A stretch of 64,000 nucleotides of DNA. Origin: Tsuneonella sp. CC-YZS046 (GTDB lineage: Bacteria > Pseudomonadota > Alphaproteobacteria > Sphingomonadales > Sphingomonadaceae). Positions 53,275-62,459 of the stretch are shown one piece after another; within the stretch, counting starts at the first letter, position 1, and every line of letters begins with the position of its first letter. The translations under genes and the position numbers were made by a program. The notes below the pieces were generated by a model that was not told the origin of the DNA, searched no databases, and saw only the letters and a list, made by a program, of their open reading frames with translations. The stretch is from positions 496,001 through 560,000 of the forward strand of contig NZ_CP141590.1 of assembly GCF_035581365.1 (NCBI RefSeq), written 5' to 3'.

Positions 53275-53762
53275 CCGGCGAGCCGTCCTCGCCCGTCTGC
53301 TACGCAGCCGACGCCGACGACCTCTACATGGGGTATGCCGGGCGCGATGAAATCATCGCCTTGCTCAATGAACTGCTCGAGGCCGAACGGGCAGGCGCCC
53401 GCGTCGCGCTTGCCAGCGGCAAGGCGGCGCCCGATGCATCCTATGCCGATCTGATGCGGGCGGTGCGGGCCGATGAAGCGCGCTGGTGCGCGATGCTGTC
53501 ACGCCAGATAAAGCGCCTGGGCGGCGCGCCGTCGCGAAAGACGGGAGCATTCCGAGGCAAGGCCATGGCCATCGCCGACCCGATGGAGCGCCTGGCTTTC
53601 CTCAATCGCGGACAATCATGGGTGGTGAGGAAGCTCGAAGCTCTCACGCCACGGGTGCGGGACGAGAATCTCCATGCGGATCTGCGGCTGATGCTGGAAA
53701 GCCACCGCGAGAATATCGACCGTGCCGATGCGGTGCTTCGGTCAGCCGAAAGCGGGGCGTGA
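53271..53762 (+). CDS. DUF6306-like four-helix protein
   Basis: The 163-aa protein looks all-helical, with IIALLNELLEAERAGARVAL, ADEARWCAMLSRQIKRLGG and HADLRLMLESHRENI, a ferritin-like arrangement of Glu and His residues. I believe it belongs to DUF6306. Its ATG overlaps the LysR stop (ATGA), so the two are translationally coupled. Function unknown. Confidence 0.7.
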   Translation: MTGEPSSPVCYAADADDLYMGYAGRDEIIALLNELLEAERAGARVALASGKAAPDASYADLMRAVRADEARWCAMLSRQIKRLGGAPSRKTGAFRGKAMAIADPMERLAFLNRGQSWVVRKLEALTPRVRDENLHADLRLMLESHRENIDRADAVLRSAESGA

Positions 53763-53811
53763 CTGTCCCGGCAGGTGCGGCTCCCGATGCCGCGGCCCCT
53801 TGTGATGTTCG

Positions 53812-54255
53812 CTACGGGATGCCGATGCCAAGGGGAGATTGGCGGTTCATCAATCGGCGCATGGTATCCCTGTCGGTTATCAGATCCGCGATCGTGTAGG
53901 AATCGAACACCGCCAGCATGGCCTGCACACCTTCGGCAAGGACGCCGGTCAGCCCGCAGGCTGGAGACAATGCGCAGCCGGAGCAATCGGCAAGTTGAAA
54001 GCCTTCCTCCGTGTGGCGGACGACCTCTCCGACGCCAATCCTGCCGGCCGGACGGGCCAGGCGCATCCCGCCAGTGCGGCCTCGAACCGTCTCGACAAAC
54101 CCTTCGCGCGCCAGCGCGTTCACGACCTTCATCAAATGGTTGTGGGAGATTTCATAGGTTCGCGAAATCTCACCGATCGAGCACAGCCGTTCGTCATGCA
54201 GGGCAAGATGGATCAACACCCGGAGCGAATAATCCGTGTATCGCGTCAGCCGCAC
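53812..54255 (-). CDS. nsrR: Rrf2 family nitric-oxide-sensing repressor NsrR
   Basis: The 147-aa protein begins MRLTRYTDYSLRVLIHLAL and has the Rrf2 winged helix with SHNHLMKVVNALAREGFVET. Three Cys residues (91, 94, 100) sit at the [Fe-S] cluster position in ADCSGCALSPACGL. This pattern fits NsrR, whose cluster reacts with NO and releases DNA. NsrR-type sites lie upstream of the globin gene and, more weakly, of ccoN. Confidence 0.87.
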   Translation of the reverse strand: MRLTRYTDYSLRVLIHLALHDERLCSIGEISRTYEISHNHLMKVVNALAREGFVETVRGRTGGMRLARPAGRIGVGEVVRHTEEGFQLADCSGCALSPACGLTGVLAEGVQAMLAVFDSYTIADLITDRDTMRRLMNRQSPLGIGIP

Positions 54256-54353
54256 ACACTTCTCCTGAGGAATACTTCAAGCCTTCATACCTGTATGGTT
54301 GCTGCATGTTAAGGGTTTCACGATGAGTTTCGCCGCCGGATATTCCTGCGCGC

Positions 54354-55553
54354 CTAGCCCGGTTTGCCGTCCGCTCGTGGCAGTACATAGATACGGGCCA
54401 CCCAGACGACCCAGGGCAGAAAGGCCAGCAGCCAGCCAAATGCCGCATAGGCTTGCCAGGCGAGCCAATCGTCCGCCAGCTCGGCGGTAATGCGAACGAT
54501 ACAGACCGCTTGCACGGCGAGAAACGTATAGATTCCGATAGGCGGCAGGATCAGTGGCCGGCCCGAATGGCCCTGGGTGACGCGCGTGACCATCGCCACC
54601 AGGATACTGCCGAAGAAGCCCACGAACAGCGCATGGGCCGGAGCCTTGCCGAGAATGACCTGTCCCCAGAGAGCGAGCGCGATGCCCTGCGCGGTGTAGA
54701 GCGCGAAGGCGAATGGCAGCCAGGCAAGCCCCACGAACAGCACCGCCAGCAGGGGCGGCATTCCGCGATATGGAAACCAGCGGAGCAGCATCAACGTGGT
54801 CAGCAGGAACAGCGGCAGGTCCGACAGCAACCGCCAAGCTGGAGGCAGCGCGATGTGCAGGGCCATGAGAGCCCAGCCGGTGGCCAGTATCCAGCGTGGC
54901 CGCCAGGGTTCGTAGCCCGGCAAGGCGCTGGCCGCGAAGAAGGGGATCATCCGGTGCGCGACAGTGAAATAGACCGGCAGAAGCAGCCCGAATGTTCCCA
55001 GCTTGATGGCGGCATCGCCCAGGGCAGGGTCATCCAGGAGCAGAAAGGCCAGCCATAGCCCCAGGCCCGCCGCGCCGAGGCAAAGCGCGATGAAGCAGCC
55101 CGCAAGATGCCATGTCCTGCCCGCGTCGCGATAGGCCAGATGGCCAAGCGGAAGCAGGCCGGCGATCCAGCCCGCAAGCGTTGCGATGGCGCCTAGAACG
55201 ACACCCTCATGCCATCCGAGCGCTCCGGTCAGCGTGAGGAGCTGCCCCCCCAGCAGACCGGCTCCAACGGGCCAGGCTTTCCGCCGGTCGAGATTCGCCT
55301 CGCCCATCCAGCGCGGGAAAACGGTAAGCAGGAAGCCGAAGAAGAAGCTCGGCAGGACCTGATACTGCATCAGGAAGGCATGCAGCCGCCCCGCATAGAG
55401 TTCCGGCTGCGGCATGGACAGCAATGGCCATCTCGCGGTGGCCAGCCAGAATGCCCACCAGGCCATGGCCAGCAGCAGGTTCAAGGCGCCAATGAAGAAC
55501 ATCAGCCGGTGAGGGGCCTTGCCAAGGTTCGCGACGGATAACGATGACGGCAT
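54354..55553 (-). CDS. nnrS: NnrS family heme-copper membrane protein
   Basis: The 399-aa protein has 12 membrane segments and the NnrS family patterns HAFLMQYQVLPSFFFGFLLTVFPRW and AHALFVGFFGSILVAMVTRVTQGHSGR. NnrS helps relieve NO-derived stress. It lies 53 nt after ccoS and appears to be the last gene of the cbb3 operon. Confidence 0.93.
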   Translation of the reverse strand: MPSSLSVANLGKAPHRLMFFIGALNLLLAMAWWAFWLATARWPLLSMPQPELYAGRLHAFLMQYQVLPSFFFGFLLTVFPRWMGEANLDRRKAWPVGAGLLGGQLLTLTGALGWHEGVVLGAIATLAGWIAGLLPLGHLAYRDAGRTWHLAGCFIALCLGAAGLGLWLAFLLLDDPALGDAAIKLGTFGLLLPVYFTVAHRMIPFFAASALPGYEPWRPRWILATGWALMALHIALPPAWRLLSDLPLFLLTTLMLLRWFPYRGMPPLLAVLFVGLAWLPFAFALYTAQGIALALWGQVILGKAPAHALFVGFFGSILVAMVTRVTQGHSGRPLILPPIGIYTFLAVQAVCIVRITAELADDWLAWQAYAAFGWLLAFLPWVVWVARIYVLPRADGKPG

Positions 55554-55606
55554 GTTCCGGTCTTCTCCCTTCGGCTCCCCGTTTCACAGCTGGGCGGCGC
55601 GATCCG

Positions 55607-55756
55607 TCAGAGCGGCTGATCCTCGTCGCTCAGGATGCGCTCCGCCGCCCCTGCGACATCCTCATACTGGCCGCTCCGCAGCGCCCAGAAGAACAGGGCC
55701 AGCCCAAGGGCGCCGAGCCCGAGCGAGATCGGGATCAGATACCAGAGGACATTCAT
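55607..55756 (-). CDS. ccoS: cbb3-type oxidase assembly protein CcoS
   Basis: A 49-aa protein (MNVLWYLIPISLGLGALGLA start) with one membrane helix followed by a W-rich segment and an acidic YEDVAGAAERILSDED tail, the CcoS pattern. It overlaps the ccoI stop by 4 nt. CcoS is needed for cofactor insertion into cbb3 oxidase. Confidence 0.9.
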   Translation of the reverse strand: MNVLWYLIPISLGLGALGLALFFWALRSGQYEDVAGAAERILSDEDQPL

Positions 55757-57990
55757 GCGGCGCTTTCCCTCAGCGGCTGTGGCGCCTGTTCCGGCATTCG
55801 CCGCTGTCGCCGGGGGCCTTCGACGGGGCGCGGCCGGAGCCGCAATGCGTTGCCTATGACGAGGATCGACGAGCCTGACATGGCCAGCGCCGCGATGAGC
55901 GGCGTGACGAAGCCAGCGATCGCGAGGGGAAGGGCGACCGCATTATAGAGCGCGGCGAATGCGAAATTCTGCCGGATCAGCCTGCCGGCTGCCCGCGAAG
56001 TGTGGATGGCGAAGGGGACCGCTTCGAGGTCCGGCCGCAGGAACACGAAGTCGGCCGCCTGTCGGCCGACGTCCGCCGCGCTTCCGGGCGCGATGGAAAC
56101 ATGGGCGGCCGTGAGCGCCGGCGCATCGTTGAGGCCGTCGCCCACCATCAGCACTTTCCGGCCCATTCTGCCGAGTTCAGTCACATGCGCGGTCTTTTCC
56201 GCCGGCAGGAGTCCGCCCCGGGCATGTTCGATGCCGAGATCGCTGGCCACGCTGGCTACGATCCCGGAGGTATCGCCGGATAGGATTTCAAGCGCAAACC
56301 CGCCCGCGCGCAGATCGGCCACCGCCCCTGTGGCGCCCGCGCGCAACTCGTCCGCGAAGGCGAAGGTCTGCATCAGCTGTCCATTGTGCGCCAGCACCGT
56401 GCCGCTTGCCTGTGATGCGTGCTTTCCTTCGAGCGCCCATTCGCTGCGGCCGAGCCGCCAACTGTCCGGGCCGGCCCGGGCTTCCAATCCTTGCCCGGCC
56501 AGTTCGACGATGCTGTCGAAGGCGAGATCGGCACGCTGCCCGGTCTGCGCCAGCGCCCGCGCGTAGGGGTGAATGGAATTGGCGGCAATGGTCGCGGCAA
56601 TCGCGAGGTGAGCCTTGTCCATCGGCGCATCGCGCCGCAACACGGGCCGTCCCGAGGTCAATGTTCCGGTCTTGTCGAAGATGATCGTATCAATCTCCGC
56701 AAGGCGCTCCATCGCGGAACCGTCCTTCACCATGATGCCATGCTCGTAGAGGCGTCGAGCCGCCACGGTTTGAACCATCGGGACGGCGAGACCCAGGGCG
56801 CAGGGGCAGGTGATGATGAGGACGGCGACGGCGATGGTGACGGCGCGGTGGAGGTCGCCGGTCGCCAGCATCCAGCCCAGGAAACCCAGGAACGCCGCGC
56901 TGTGAACCACCGGGGTGTAGAGCTGGGCGGCACGATCGGCCAGGCGACGATAGTGCGAGCGTCCGCCTTCGGCCACCTCCATCAGCCGGATCATCTCGGC
57001 AAGAAAGCTGTCCTTGGCGGCTGCTATTGCCTTCACCTTGAGCGGCCCGGTGAGGTTGAGCGTTCCCGCGCGCAGCGGGCCGCCCGGTGCGACGGCTTCG
57101 GGCGCACTTTCGCCGGTCGCCAGCGAGGCGTCGATGTCGGAGCGGCCGTCCAGCACGACGGCATCGACCGGAACCCGCTCGCCGGCCGCCACCAGGATCG
57201 TCATGCCCGGGGTGATCTCGGCCGTCGGCATATAGGTTCGCGTGCCATCCGGAGCGATCACGGTGGCCCCATAGGCCGCGAGGCGCTCCAGCCCCTTGAC
57301 CGCCGCCCGGGCGCGCTCGCGCATCAAATGATCGAGCGTCCGCCCGATGAGGAGGAAGAAGAGCAGGGAGACCGCCGCGTCGAAATAGGCATGGGGCTGG
57401 CTGTGGATGGTGTCGTAAAGGCTCATGCCGAACGCCAGCAGCACACCGATGGAGATCGGCACGTCCATGTTGGTCCGGCCATGCCTCAGCGCCCGCCAGG
57501 CCGACTGGAAGAATACCCGTCCCGAATAGGCCAGCGCGGGCAGCGCGATGGCGGCCGAGAGCCAATGGAACAGGTCGCGCGTATCGCCCGCCGCGCCGGA
57601 CCAGACCGATACCGACAGGCCCATGACATTCATGGAGGCGAAGCCGGCAACCGCCAGGGCGCGGATCAGCCGGGCAAGCTCCGGGTCTTTCCCATCCTGC
57701 GGCGGCTCGTGAAGAAAGGCCTCGAAGCCGAGTTCGGACAGAGTTTCGCCTAGCGGCGGTGGACCTTCCTCGCTTTCGCGCCAGGCTACCGCGACGCGCC
57801 TGGTCGAGAGGTTGACGCGGGCCCGCTCCACGCCGGGAAGCGCGCCGAGGCCCTGCTCGATCCGGCGGATGCAATTGCCGCAGTGAATGCCGGGAACCGA
57901 CAGATCGGTCTGCCTCGATCCCGTGCCGATAGCGCGGCTCGCAAGCCTTATTTCATCCGCCGAAAGCCTGTATCCCGCGGCGCTTGCCAT
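55753..57990 (-). CDS. ccoI: Copper-transporting P1B-ATPase CcoI/FixI
   Basis: The 745-aa pump has an N-terminal HMA domain with GIHCGNC (CxxC), the membrane CPC motif in ITCPCALG, DKTGT, the SIHPYA (HP) motif and GDGLNDAPAL. It exports copper for cbb3 assembly. It lies between the DUF2189 gene and ccoS, both at near-zero spacing. Confidence 0.93.
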   Translation of the reverse strand: MASAAGYRLSADEIRLASRAIGTGSRQTDLSVPGIHCGNCIRRIEQGLGALPGVERARVNLSTRRVAVAWRESEEGPPPLGETLSELGFEAFLHEPPQDGKDPELARLIRALAVAGFASMNVMGLSVSVWSGAAGDTRDLFHWLSAAIALPALAYSGRVFFQSAWRALRHGRTNMDVPISIGVLLAFGMSLYDTIHSQPHAYFDAAVSLLFFLLIGRTLDHLMRERARAAVKGLERLAAYGATVIAPDGTRTYMPTAEITPGMTILVAAGERVPVDAVVLDGRSDIDASLATGESAPEAVAPGGPLRAGTLNLTGPLKVKAIAAAKDSFLAEMIRLMEVAEGGRSHYRRLADRAAQLYTPVVHSAAFLGFLGWMLATGDLHRAVTIAVAVLIITCPCALGLAVPMVQTVAARRLYEHGIMVKDGSAMERLAEIDTIIFDKTGTLTSGRPVLRRDAPMDKAHLAIAATIAANSIHPYARALAQTGQRADLAFDSIVELAGQGLEARAGPDSWRLGRSEWALEGKHASQASGTVLAHNGQLMQTFAFADELRAGATGAVADLRAGGFALEILSGDTSGIVASVASDLGIEHARGGLLPAEKTAHVTELGRMGRKVLMVGDGLNDAPALTAAHVSIAPGSAADVGRQAADFVFLRPDLEAVPFAIHTSRAAGRLIRQNFAFAALYNAVALPLAIAGFVTPLIAALAMSGSSILVIGNALRLRPRPVEGPRRQRRMPEQAPQPLRESAA

Positions 57991-57993
57991 GGC

Positions 57994-58776
57994 CTATCGC
58001 ACGGCGCGGTAGGCATGCCACGTCGCATGGCCCAGCAGGGGAAATACCACGATCAGGCCCAGCAGGCCGGTTGCCAGCGACAGCAGGAACAGGGCCAGCA
58101 CGATTGCGCCCCATACCAGCATGGCGGGCAGGTTGTTCCATACCAGCGCCCAGCTCGTGCCCATGGCGGTCAGGGCGTCGAGGCGCTGGTCGAGCAGGAG
58201 CGGGATGGAGAAGGCGGAGATGGCGAAGGAGAAGGCCGCGAACAATCCACCGACCAGCGTGCCGATGGCCAGCATGACAAGGCCGGTCGGCGTCGTGAAC
58301 AGCATCGGCGCGATATGATCTATGCCGGGAAAGGCCCGCACACCGAAAAACAGCGCATAGATGATGACTGCCGCCCGCATCCACAGCAGCATCAATCCGC
58401 ACAGCATGGCCCCGATAAAGAATATCTGCGCGCCCGATTGCGCGCGTGGCACGATCATCTGGCCAAGCGTCACCGGCTCGTTGCGCTCGATCCCGCGGCT
58501 CTTCACGTAAAGGCCGATGGCGAGGGTGGGGGCAAAGACGAGGAAGCCGGCGAGAGCCGGAAACAGGACATAATCCCATTCCAGCAAGGCCAGCCCCAGG
58601 ACCATCGCCAATGACAGCAGGAACACGAGGACGCCATAGGCAAGGCTGGGCAGGGGATCGGTCGTCAGATCCTGCCAGCCCGCCCGCAGCCAGGTGAAAG
58701 CGCTTCCCGGCGGCAGGTCGCGGGCATAGCGCCTTTCCGATGGGAGCGGTGGCACCACGGGCGGGATTGTCGCCAT
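57994..58776 (-). CDS. DUF2189 integral membrane protein
   Basis: The 260-aa protein has six hydrophobic segments and the DUF2189 patterns GWQDLTTDPLPSLAYGV, IERNEPVTLGQM and LPLLGHATWHAYR. AGGAGA 6 nt upstream selects the ATG at 58776. It occupies the position where ccoG or ccoH would be expected. Function unknown; conservation in cbb3 operons would support an assembly role. Confidence 0.82.
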   Translation of the reverse strand: MATIPPVVPPLPSERRYARDLPPGSAFTWLRAGWQDLTTDPLPSLAYGVLVFLLSLAMVLGLALLEWDYVLFPALAGFLVFAPTLAIGLYVKSRGIERNEPVTLGQMIVPRAQSGAQIFFIGAMLCGLMLLWMRAAVIIYALFFGVRAFPGIDHIAPMLFTTPTGLVMLAIGTLVGGLFAAFSFAISAFSIPLLLDQRLDALTAMGTSWALVWNNLPAMLVWGAIVLALFLLSLATGLLGLIVVFPLLGHATWHAYRAVR

Positions 58777-58789
58777 TATGCTCTCCTGG

Positions 58790-58978
58790 TCAGCATGACG
58801 AACGGGCTGCGCGGAAAGTGCCGGGAGGCGATGCCTCGCTTCCCGCCTTGACATGCGCCACGCATCGAGGCTGCGAATTCGTGGCGACGAGGACAAGATG
58901 CGCGTTTGCAAGCAATACGATGGCCAGCGCTCCGATTGCGATGCAGATGAAGACCATTCGCGAGCGCGGAAGCTTCAT
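58790..58978 (-). CDS. Small single-pass membrane protein
   Basis: The 62-aa protein has one membrane helix (about residues 8-30, MVFICIAIGALAIVLLANAHL) and a Cys-containing tail. Its ATG overlaps the ccoP stop (ATGA), indicating coupled translation, so I judge it real. It is not CcoH (too short, no FixH domain). Confidence 0.65.
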   Translation of the reverse strand: MKLPRSRMVFICIAIGALAIVLLANAHLVLVATNSQPRCVAHVKAGSEASPPGTFRAARSSC

Positions 58979-59853
58979 CGCCGATCTCCCTTGTCGAGGA
59001 GATAGATCGTGAGCAGCTTCACTTCAACCGGGCTGAGGCGATGCCCCCAGGCGGGCATTTCGCCCTGCCTTCCATCATAAATGACATCCTGTATCGTTCC
59101 GATGTCGGCTCCATAGAGCCAGGCAGTGTCCGTCAGATTGGGGATGCCCAGCGCCTGATTGCCGTGCCCTTCCGGCCCATGGCAGACAACGCAATTCTCC
59201 GCGAACACCGTGCGTCCTTGCGCCACCGATTTGGCCCGGCCTTTGATCCATGAGGGAGCCGAGAGAGACTTCACATAATCGGCGACGGCAAGCACGGAAT
59301 CATCGTCCAGAATGCCGTCCCGGCCGAAGGCCATCATCTGGCTGACGCGGGTTTCCGGATGCTGGGCGCTGTTCACCCCCACGCGAATGGTCTGCGCGAT
59401 GGTGTCCGGATCACCACCCCATAGCCAGTCCTTATCCGTCAGGTTGGGAAAGCCTTTGACGCCCTTCGCATCCATGCCATGGCAGGCTGCGCAATTGTCG
59501 CCGAACAGGCGCTGGCCATGTTCCCGCACGATCATCATCAGTTGGTCATCGGCGCGGATATTGCCGTAATCCATGGCTGCTATACGCTGCCCCCAGGCAG
59601 AACGGGCAAGTTCCGCCCCCTCGACCTTTCCATTGACTATCTCCTTGTCATCATGGCCGAGAAGGCCGCGCGTATAGGTCTTTCCCACCGGCCAGGCCGG
59701 CATGAGGACCCAGTAACCGAGCGAGAACAGCGCAGTCACGATCAGAAAGAACCACACGGCGCGCGGGACCGGAGTGTTCAACTCCTTGATCCCGTTCCAT
59801 TCATGGCCGGTCGTCATGTGCCCGCTATGGGGATCGCGTTCGCCTACCGCCAC
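58975..59853 (-). CDS. ccoP: cbb3 oxidase diheme subunit CcoP
   Basis: The 292-aa membrane-anchored protein has one N-terminal helix and two c-heme motifs, CAACHG and CVVCHG, in paired cytochrome c domains. The GTG at 59853 with GAGGA 7 nt upstream overlaps ccoQ by 10 nt; an in-frame ATG lies at 59817. Confidence 0.94.
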   Translation of the reverse strand: MAVGERDPHSGHMTTGHEWNGIKELNTPVPRAVWFFLIVTALFSLGYWVLMPAWPVGKTYTRGLLGHDDKEIVNGKVEGAELARSAWGQRIAAMDYGNIRADDQLMMIVREHGQRLFGDNCAACHGMDAKGVKGFPNLTDKDWLWGGDPDTIAQTIRVGVNSAQHPETRVSQMMAFGRDGILDDDSVLAVADYVKSLSAPSWIKGRAKSVAQGRTVFAENCVVCHGPEGHGNQALGIPNLTDTAWLYGADIGTIQDVIYDGRQGEMPAWGHRLSPVEVKLLTIYLLDKGDRR

Positions 59854-60014
59854 GGCTTGTCCTCGTCATCGATGATATCGCGTGCCGCCTTGTCGAACCG
59901 TCCCTTGTTCGCGGGCCAGCAGGCGTAGATCAGGGCGATCGCCGCCATCCCGAGCAGGTAGAAGAGCCCGAACGACTTGGCAAAACCGACCAGCATATGG
60001 TGATCGAGGTTCAT
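59844..60014 (-). CDS. ccoQ: cbb3 oxidase small subunit CcoQ
   Basis: The 56-aa protein has one membrane helix (SFGLFYLLGMAAIALIYACW) and the tail FDKAARDIIDDEDKPW typical of CcoQ. It overlaps both ccoO (4 nt) and ccoP. Confidence 0.92.
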   Translation of the reverse strand: MNLDHHMLVGFAKSFGLFYLLGMAAIALIYACWPANKGRFDKAARDIIDDEDKPWR

Positions 60015-60742
60015 GGCGCCTGCTTCCCGCCCGGCGGAACTTGCGTCGCATCGCTGAGCTTGCCGAGCACCTGGAGATAGGCCACCAGCGCATCCATTTC
60101 CGAGACGGTCCGCTTGTCGCCGTCGAAATATCGGATTTGCGTTGCTTCGCCATAGCGCTTGGCCAGGCCCGCCGTATCATCGTCTGGCGAAGCCTGCGCC
60201 ATTGCGTCGGCCGGTGCATTGGCGATCATCTCGTCGGTGTAGGGAACGCCGACCTTGCGCAATGCCCGCAGATTGTCGCCCAGATGGGCTGCCTGCAGCT
60301 CGGTTTCGCTCAGCCAGTGGTAGCGGGGCATGATCGACTGGGGCACGACATCGCGCGGATTGTTGAGATGCGCCGTATGCCATTGATCGGAATATTTTCC
60401 GCCGATGCGGGCAAGGTCGGGGCCGGTCCGCTTGGATCCCCACAGCATCGGATGGTCGTATTTGGATTCGACGGCGAGAGAGTAATGTCCGTAGCGCTCC
60501 ACCTCGTCCTGCAATGTGCGGATCATCTGCGAATGGCAGGCATAGCAGCCCTCGCGGATGTAGATGTTGCGGCCGGCCAGTTCGAGCGGGGTATAGACCC
60601 GCATGTCGGGATCGGTTTCGACGGTCTCGTCGATCGTGAACAGGGGCGCGATCTCGATCAGCCCGCCAATGCTGGCCACGACCATGATCGCGACGGCCAG
60701 GACGACCGACTTGCGTTCGATCCGGTAATGGGTTCCGAACAT
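60011..60742 (-). CDS. ccoO: cbb3 oxidase monoheme subunit CcoO
   Basis: The 243-aa protein has an N-terminal anchor, the c-heme motif CYACHSQ and KRTGPDLARIGGKYSD. It passes electrons to CcoN. It follows ccoN by 6 nt. Confidence 0.95.
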   Translation of the reverse strand: MFGTHYRIERKSVVLAVAIMVVASIGGLIEIAPLFTIDETVETDPDMRVYTPLELAGRNIYIREGCYACHSQMIRTLQDEVERYGHYSLAVESKYDHPMLWGSKRTGPDLARIGGKYSDQWHTAHLNNPRDVVPQSIMPRYHWLSETELQAAHLGDNLRALRKVGVPYTDEMIANAPADAMAQASPDDDTAGLAKRYGEATQIRYFDGDKRTVSEMDALVAYLQVLGKLSDATQVPPGGKQAP

Positions 60743-60748
60743 CGGCGC

Positions 60749-62395
60749 TTATTCCGCAGGCTGGAGGTTGGTGGGAAGGGGCGTGTCGCTCGACGGCGCC
60801 GGGGTGGCCGATGGCCGGCGGATCGTCATCCAGATATTGTAGCAGCCCACGATGGCCCCGATCAGGAACAGCAGCCCCCCGATCGCGCGAGCCACGTAAT
60901 AGGGATGCATCGCGATCATGGAATCCAGGAAGGAATAGGCAAGCGTTCCGCTGTCGTTGTAGGTGCGCCACATCAGGCCCTGGATGATGCCTGAGTTCCA
61001 CATCGCGAAGACGTAGATCAGCGTTCCCGCGAGCGCGAGCCAGAAGTGGACCTCGACCAGCGCCGGCGAATGGATGCGCTCGCGCTTCCACAGCCATGGC
61101 ACCACGGCATAGATGGACCCAAAGGTGATGAGGGCGACCCAGCCCATCGCGCCCGCATGGACATGACCGATCGTCCAGTCGGTGTAATGGGACAGCGAAT
61201 TCACCGAGCGGATCGCCATGAAAGACCCCTCGAAAGTCGAGAGGCCATAGAACACCGCAGCCATCATCATGAAGCGCAGCGTGGCGTCGTCGCGCACCTT
61301 GTGCCACGCCCCGTTGAGCGTCAGCAGCGCATTGGCCGCCGCGATCCATGACGGCACGAGCAGCATGACGGAGAAGGTCATGCCCAGCGTCTGCACCCAT
61401 TGCGGCAGCGCCGTGTAATGCAGGTGATGCGAGCCGGCCCACATATAGAAGAAGGTGATCCCCCAGAAGCCGATGATCGACATGCGGTAGGAATAGATCG
61501 GCCGCTCGGCGCGCTTGGGCAGATAGTAGTACATCATGCCCAGGAAGCCTGCGGTGAGGAAGAAGGCGACGGCGTTATGGCCATACCACCATTGCGTCAT
61601 CGCATCCTGCACGCCGGAAAACAGCGAATAGCTCTTGGCGCCTGCGAAGGAGGCCGGAACCGCGAGGTTGTTGACGATGTGCAGGATCGCGACGACCAGG
61701 ATGAACGCCAGATAATACCAGTTGGCGACGTAGATATGCGGCTCCTTGCGCCCCGCGAGCGTGCGCAGATAGAGCAGCAGATAGGTCACCCACACGATCA
61801 CCAGCCAGATATCGGCATACCATTCCGGCTCGGCATATTCCTTCGACTGGGTGATCCCCATGAAATAGCCGCTGACGGCGAGGATGCAGAACAGATTGTA
61901 GCCGATCAGCACGAACCAGGGGCTGAACTGGTCAGCCAGGCGCGCGCGCGAGGTGCGCTGCATCACGTGGAACGAGGTGGCGATCAGCGCATTGCCGCCA
62001 AAGCCGAAAATCACGCCGGTGGTATGAGCGGGACGCAATCGCCCGAAGCTGGACCAGGCGGCATCGAAAGTCAGATCGGGAAAGGCGAGCAGCCATGCCA
62101 CCCAATCGCCGATGAACATGCCGAACACCGCCCAGAGCATGGCGATGACGATGCCGACCTTGCTTGGATCGTCATAATAACTCTCGAACCGGGTTTCGGG
62201 CGGCTCCGGCGCGGAATATCCCTTGAGCAACACGCACAGAATGCCGAGGCTGAACAGCAGCACGATGAACCCATGCGCCTGCATCGGATCGGCGCGCGCA
62301 GCGCCCGCTGCAGCCATGGCCAACCCGATGAAGGCAAGGGCGACGAGTATCGCCAAGCCCAATTGGCGCTCGCTGACAGTGAGGCCTGAAATCAC
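60749..62395 (-). CDS. ccoN: cbb3 oxidase catalytic subunit CcoN
   Basis: From GTG 62395 the protein is 548 aa; GGGAG lies 8 nt upstream. Open frame continues to 62491, but those codons contain the predicted regulator site. Twelve membrane segments carry the heme and CuB ligand histidines, for example in WWYGHNAVAFFLT, GSHHLHYTALPQW and IGHVHAGAMGW. It is the oxygen-reducing proton pump used at low oxygen. Confidence 0.93.
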   Translation of the reverse strand: MISGLTVSERQLGLAILVALAFIGLAMAAAGAARADPMQAHGFIVLLFSLGILCVLLKGYSAPEPPETRFESYYDDPSKVGIVIAMLWAVFGMFIGDWVAWLLAFPDLTFDAAWSSFGRLRPAHTTGVIFGFGGNALIATSFHVMQRTSRARLADQFSPWFVLIGYNLFCILAVSGYFMGITQSKEYAEPEWYADIWLVIVWVTYLLLYLRTLAGRKEPHIYVANWYYLAFILVVAILHIVNNLAVPASFAGAKSYSLFSGVQDAMTQWWYGHNAVAFFLTAGFLGMMYYYLPKRAERPIYSYRMSIIGFWGITFFYMWAGSHHLHYTALPQWVQTLGMTFSVMLLVPSWIAAANALLTLNGAWHKVRDDATLRFMMMAAVFYGLSTFEGSFMAIRSVNSLSHYTDWTIGHVHAGAMGWVALITFGSIYAVVPWLWKRERIHSPALVEVHFWLALAGTLIYVFAMWNSGIIQGLMWRTYNDSGTLAYSFLDSMIAMHPYYVARAIGGLLFLIGAIVGCYNIWMTIRRPSATPAPSSDTPLPTNLQPAE

Positions 62396-62442
62396 GTTCC
62401 GAACTCCCTCGCCGGTTCGATCCCATCGCCTTATCATCAAAA

Positions 62443-62459
62443 ATGCATTTTTAATACCT
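62443..62459 (-). promoter_or_regulatory. Weaker NsrR-like site upstream of ccoN
   Basis: The minus strand reads AGGTATTAAAAATGCAT, matching the NsrR core at 14 of 16 defined positions, 48-64 nt before the chosen ccoN start. The overlapping AAAAATGCATTTTT (62439-62452) is self-complementary. Confidence 0.5.
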
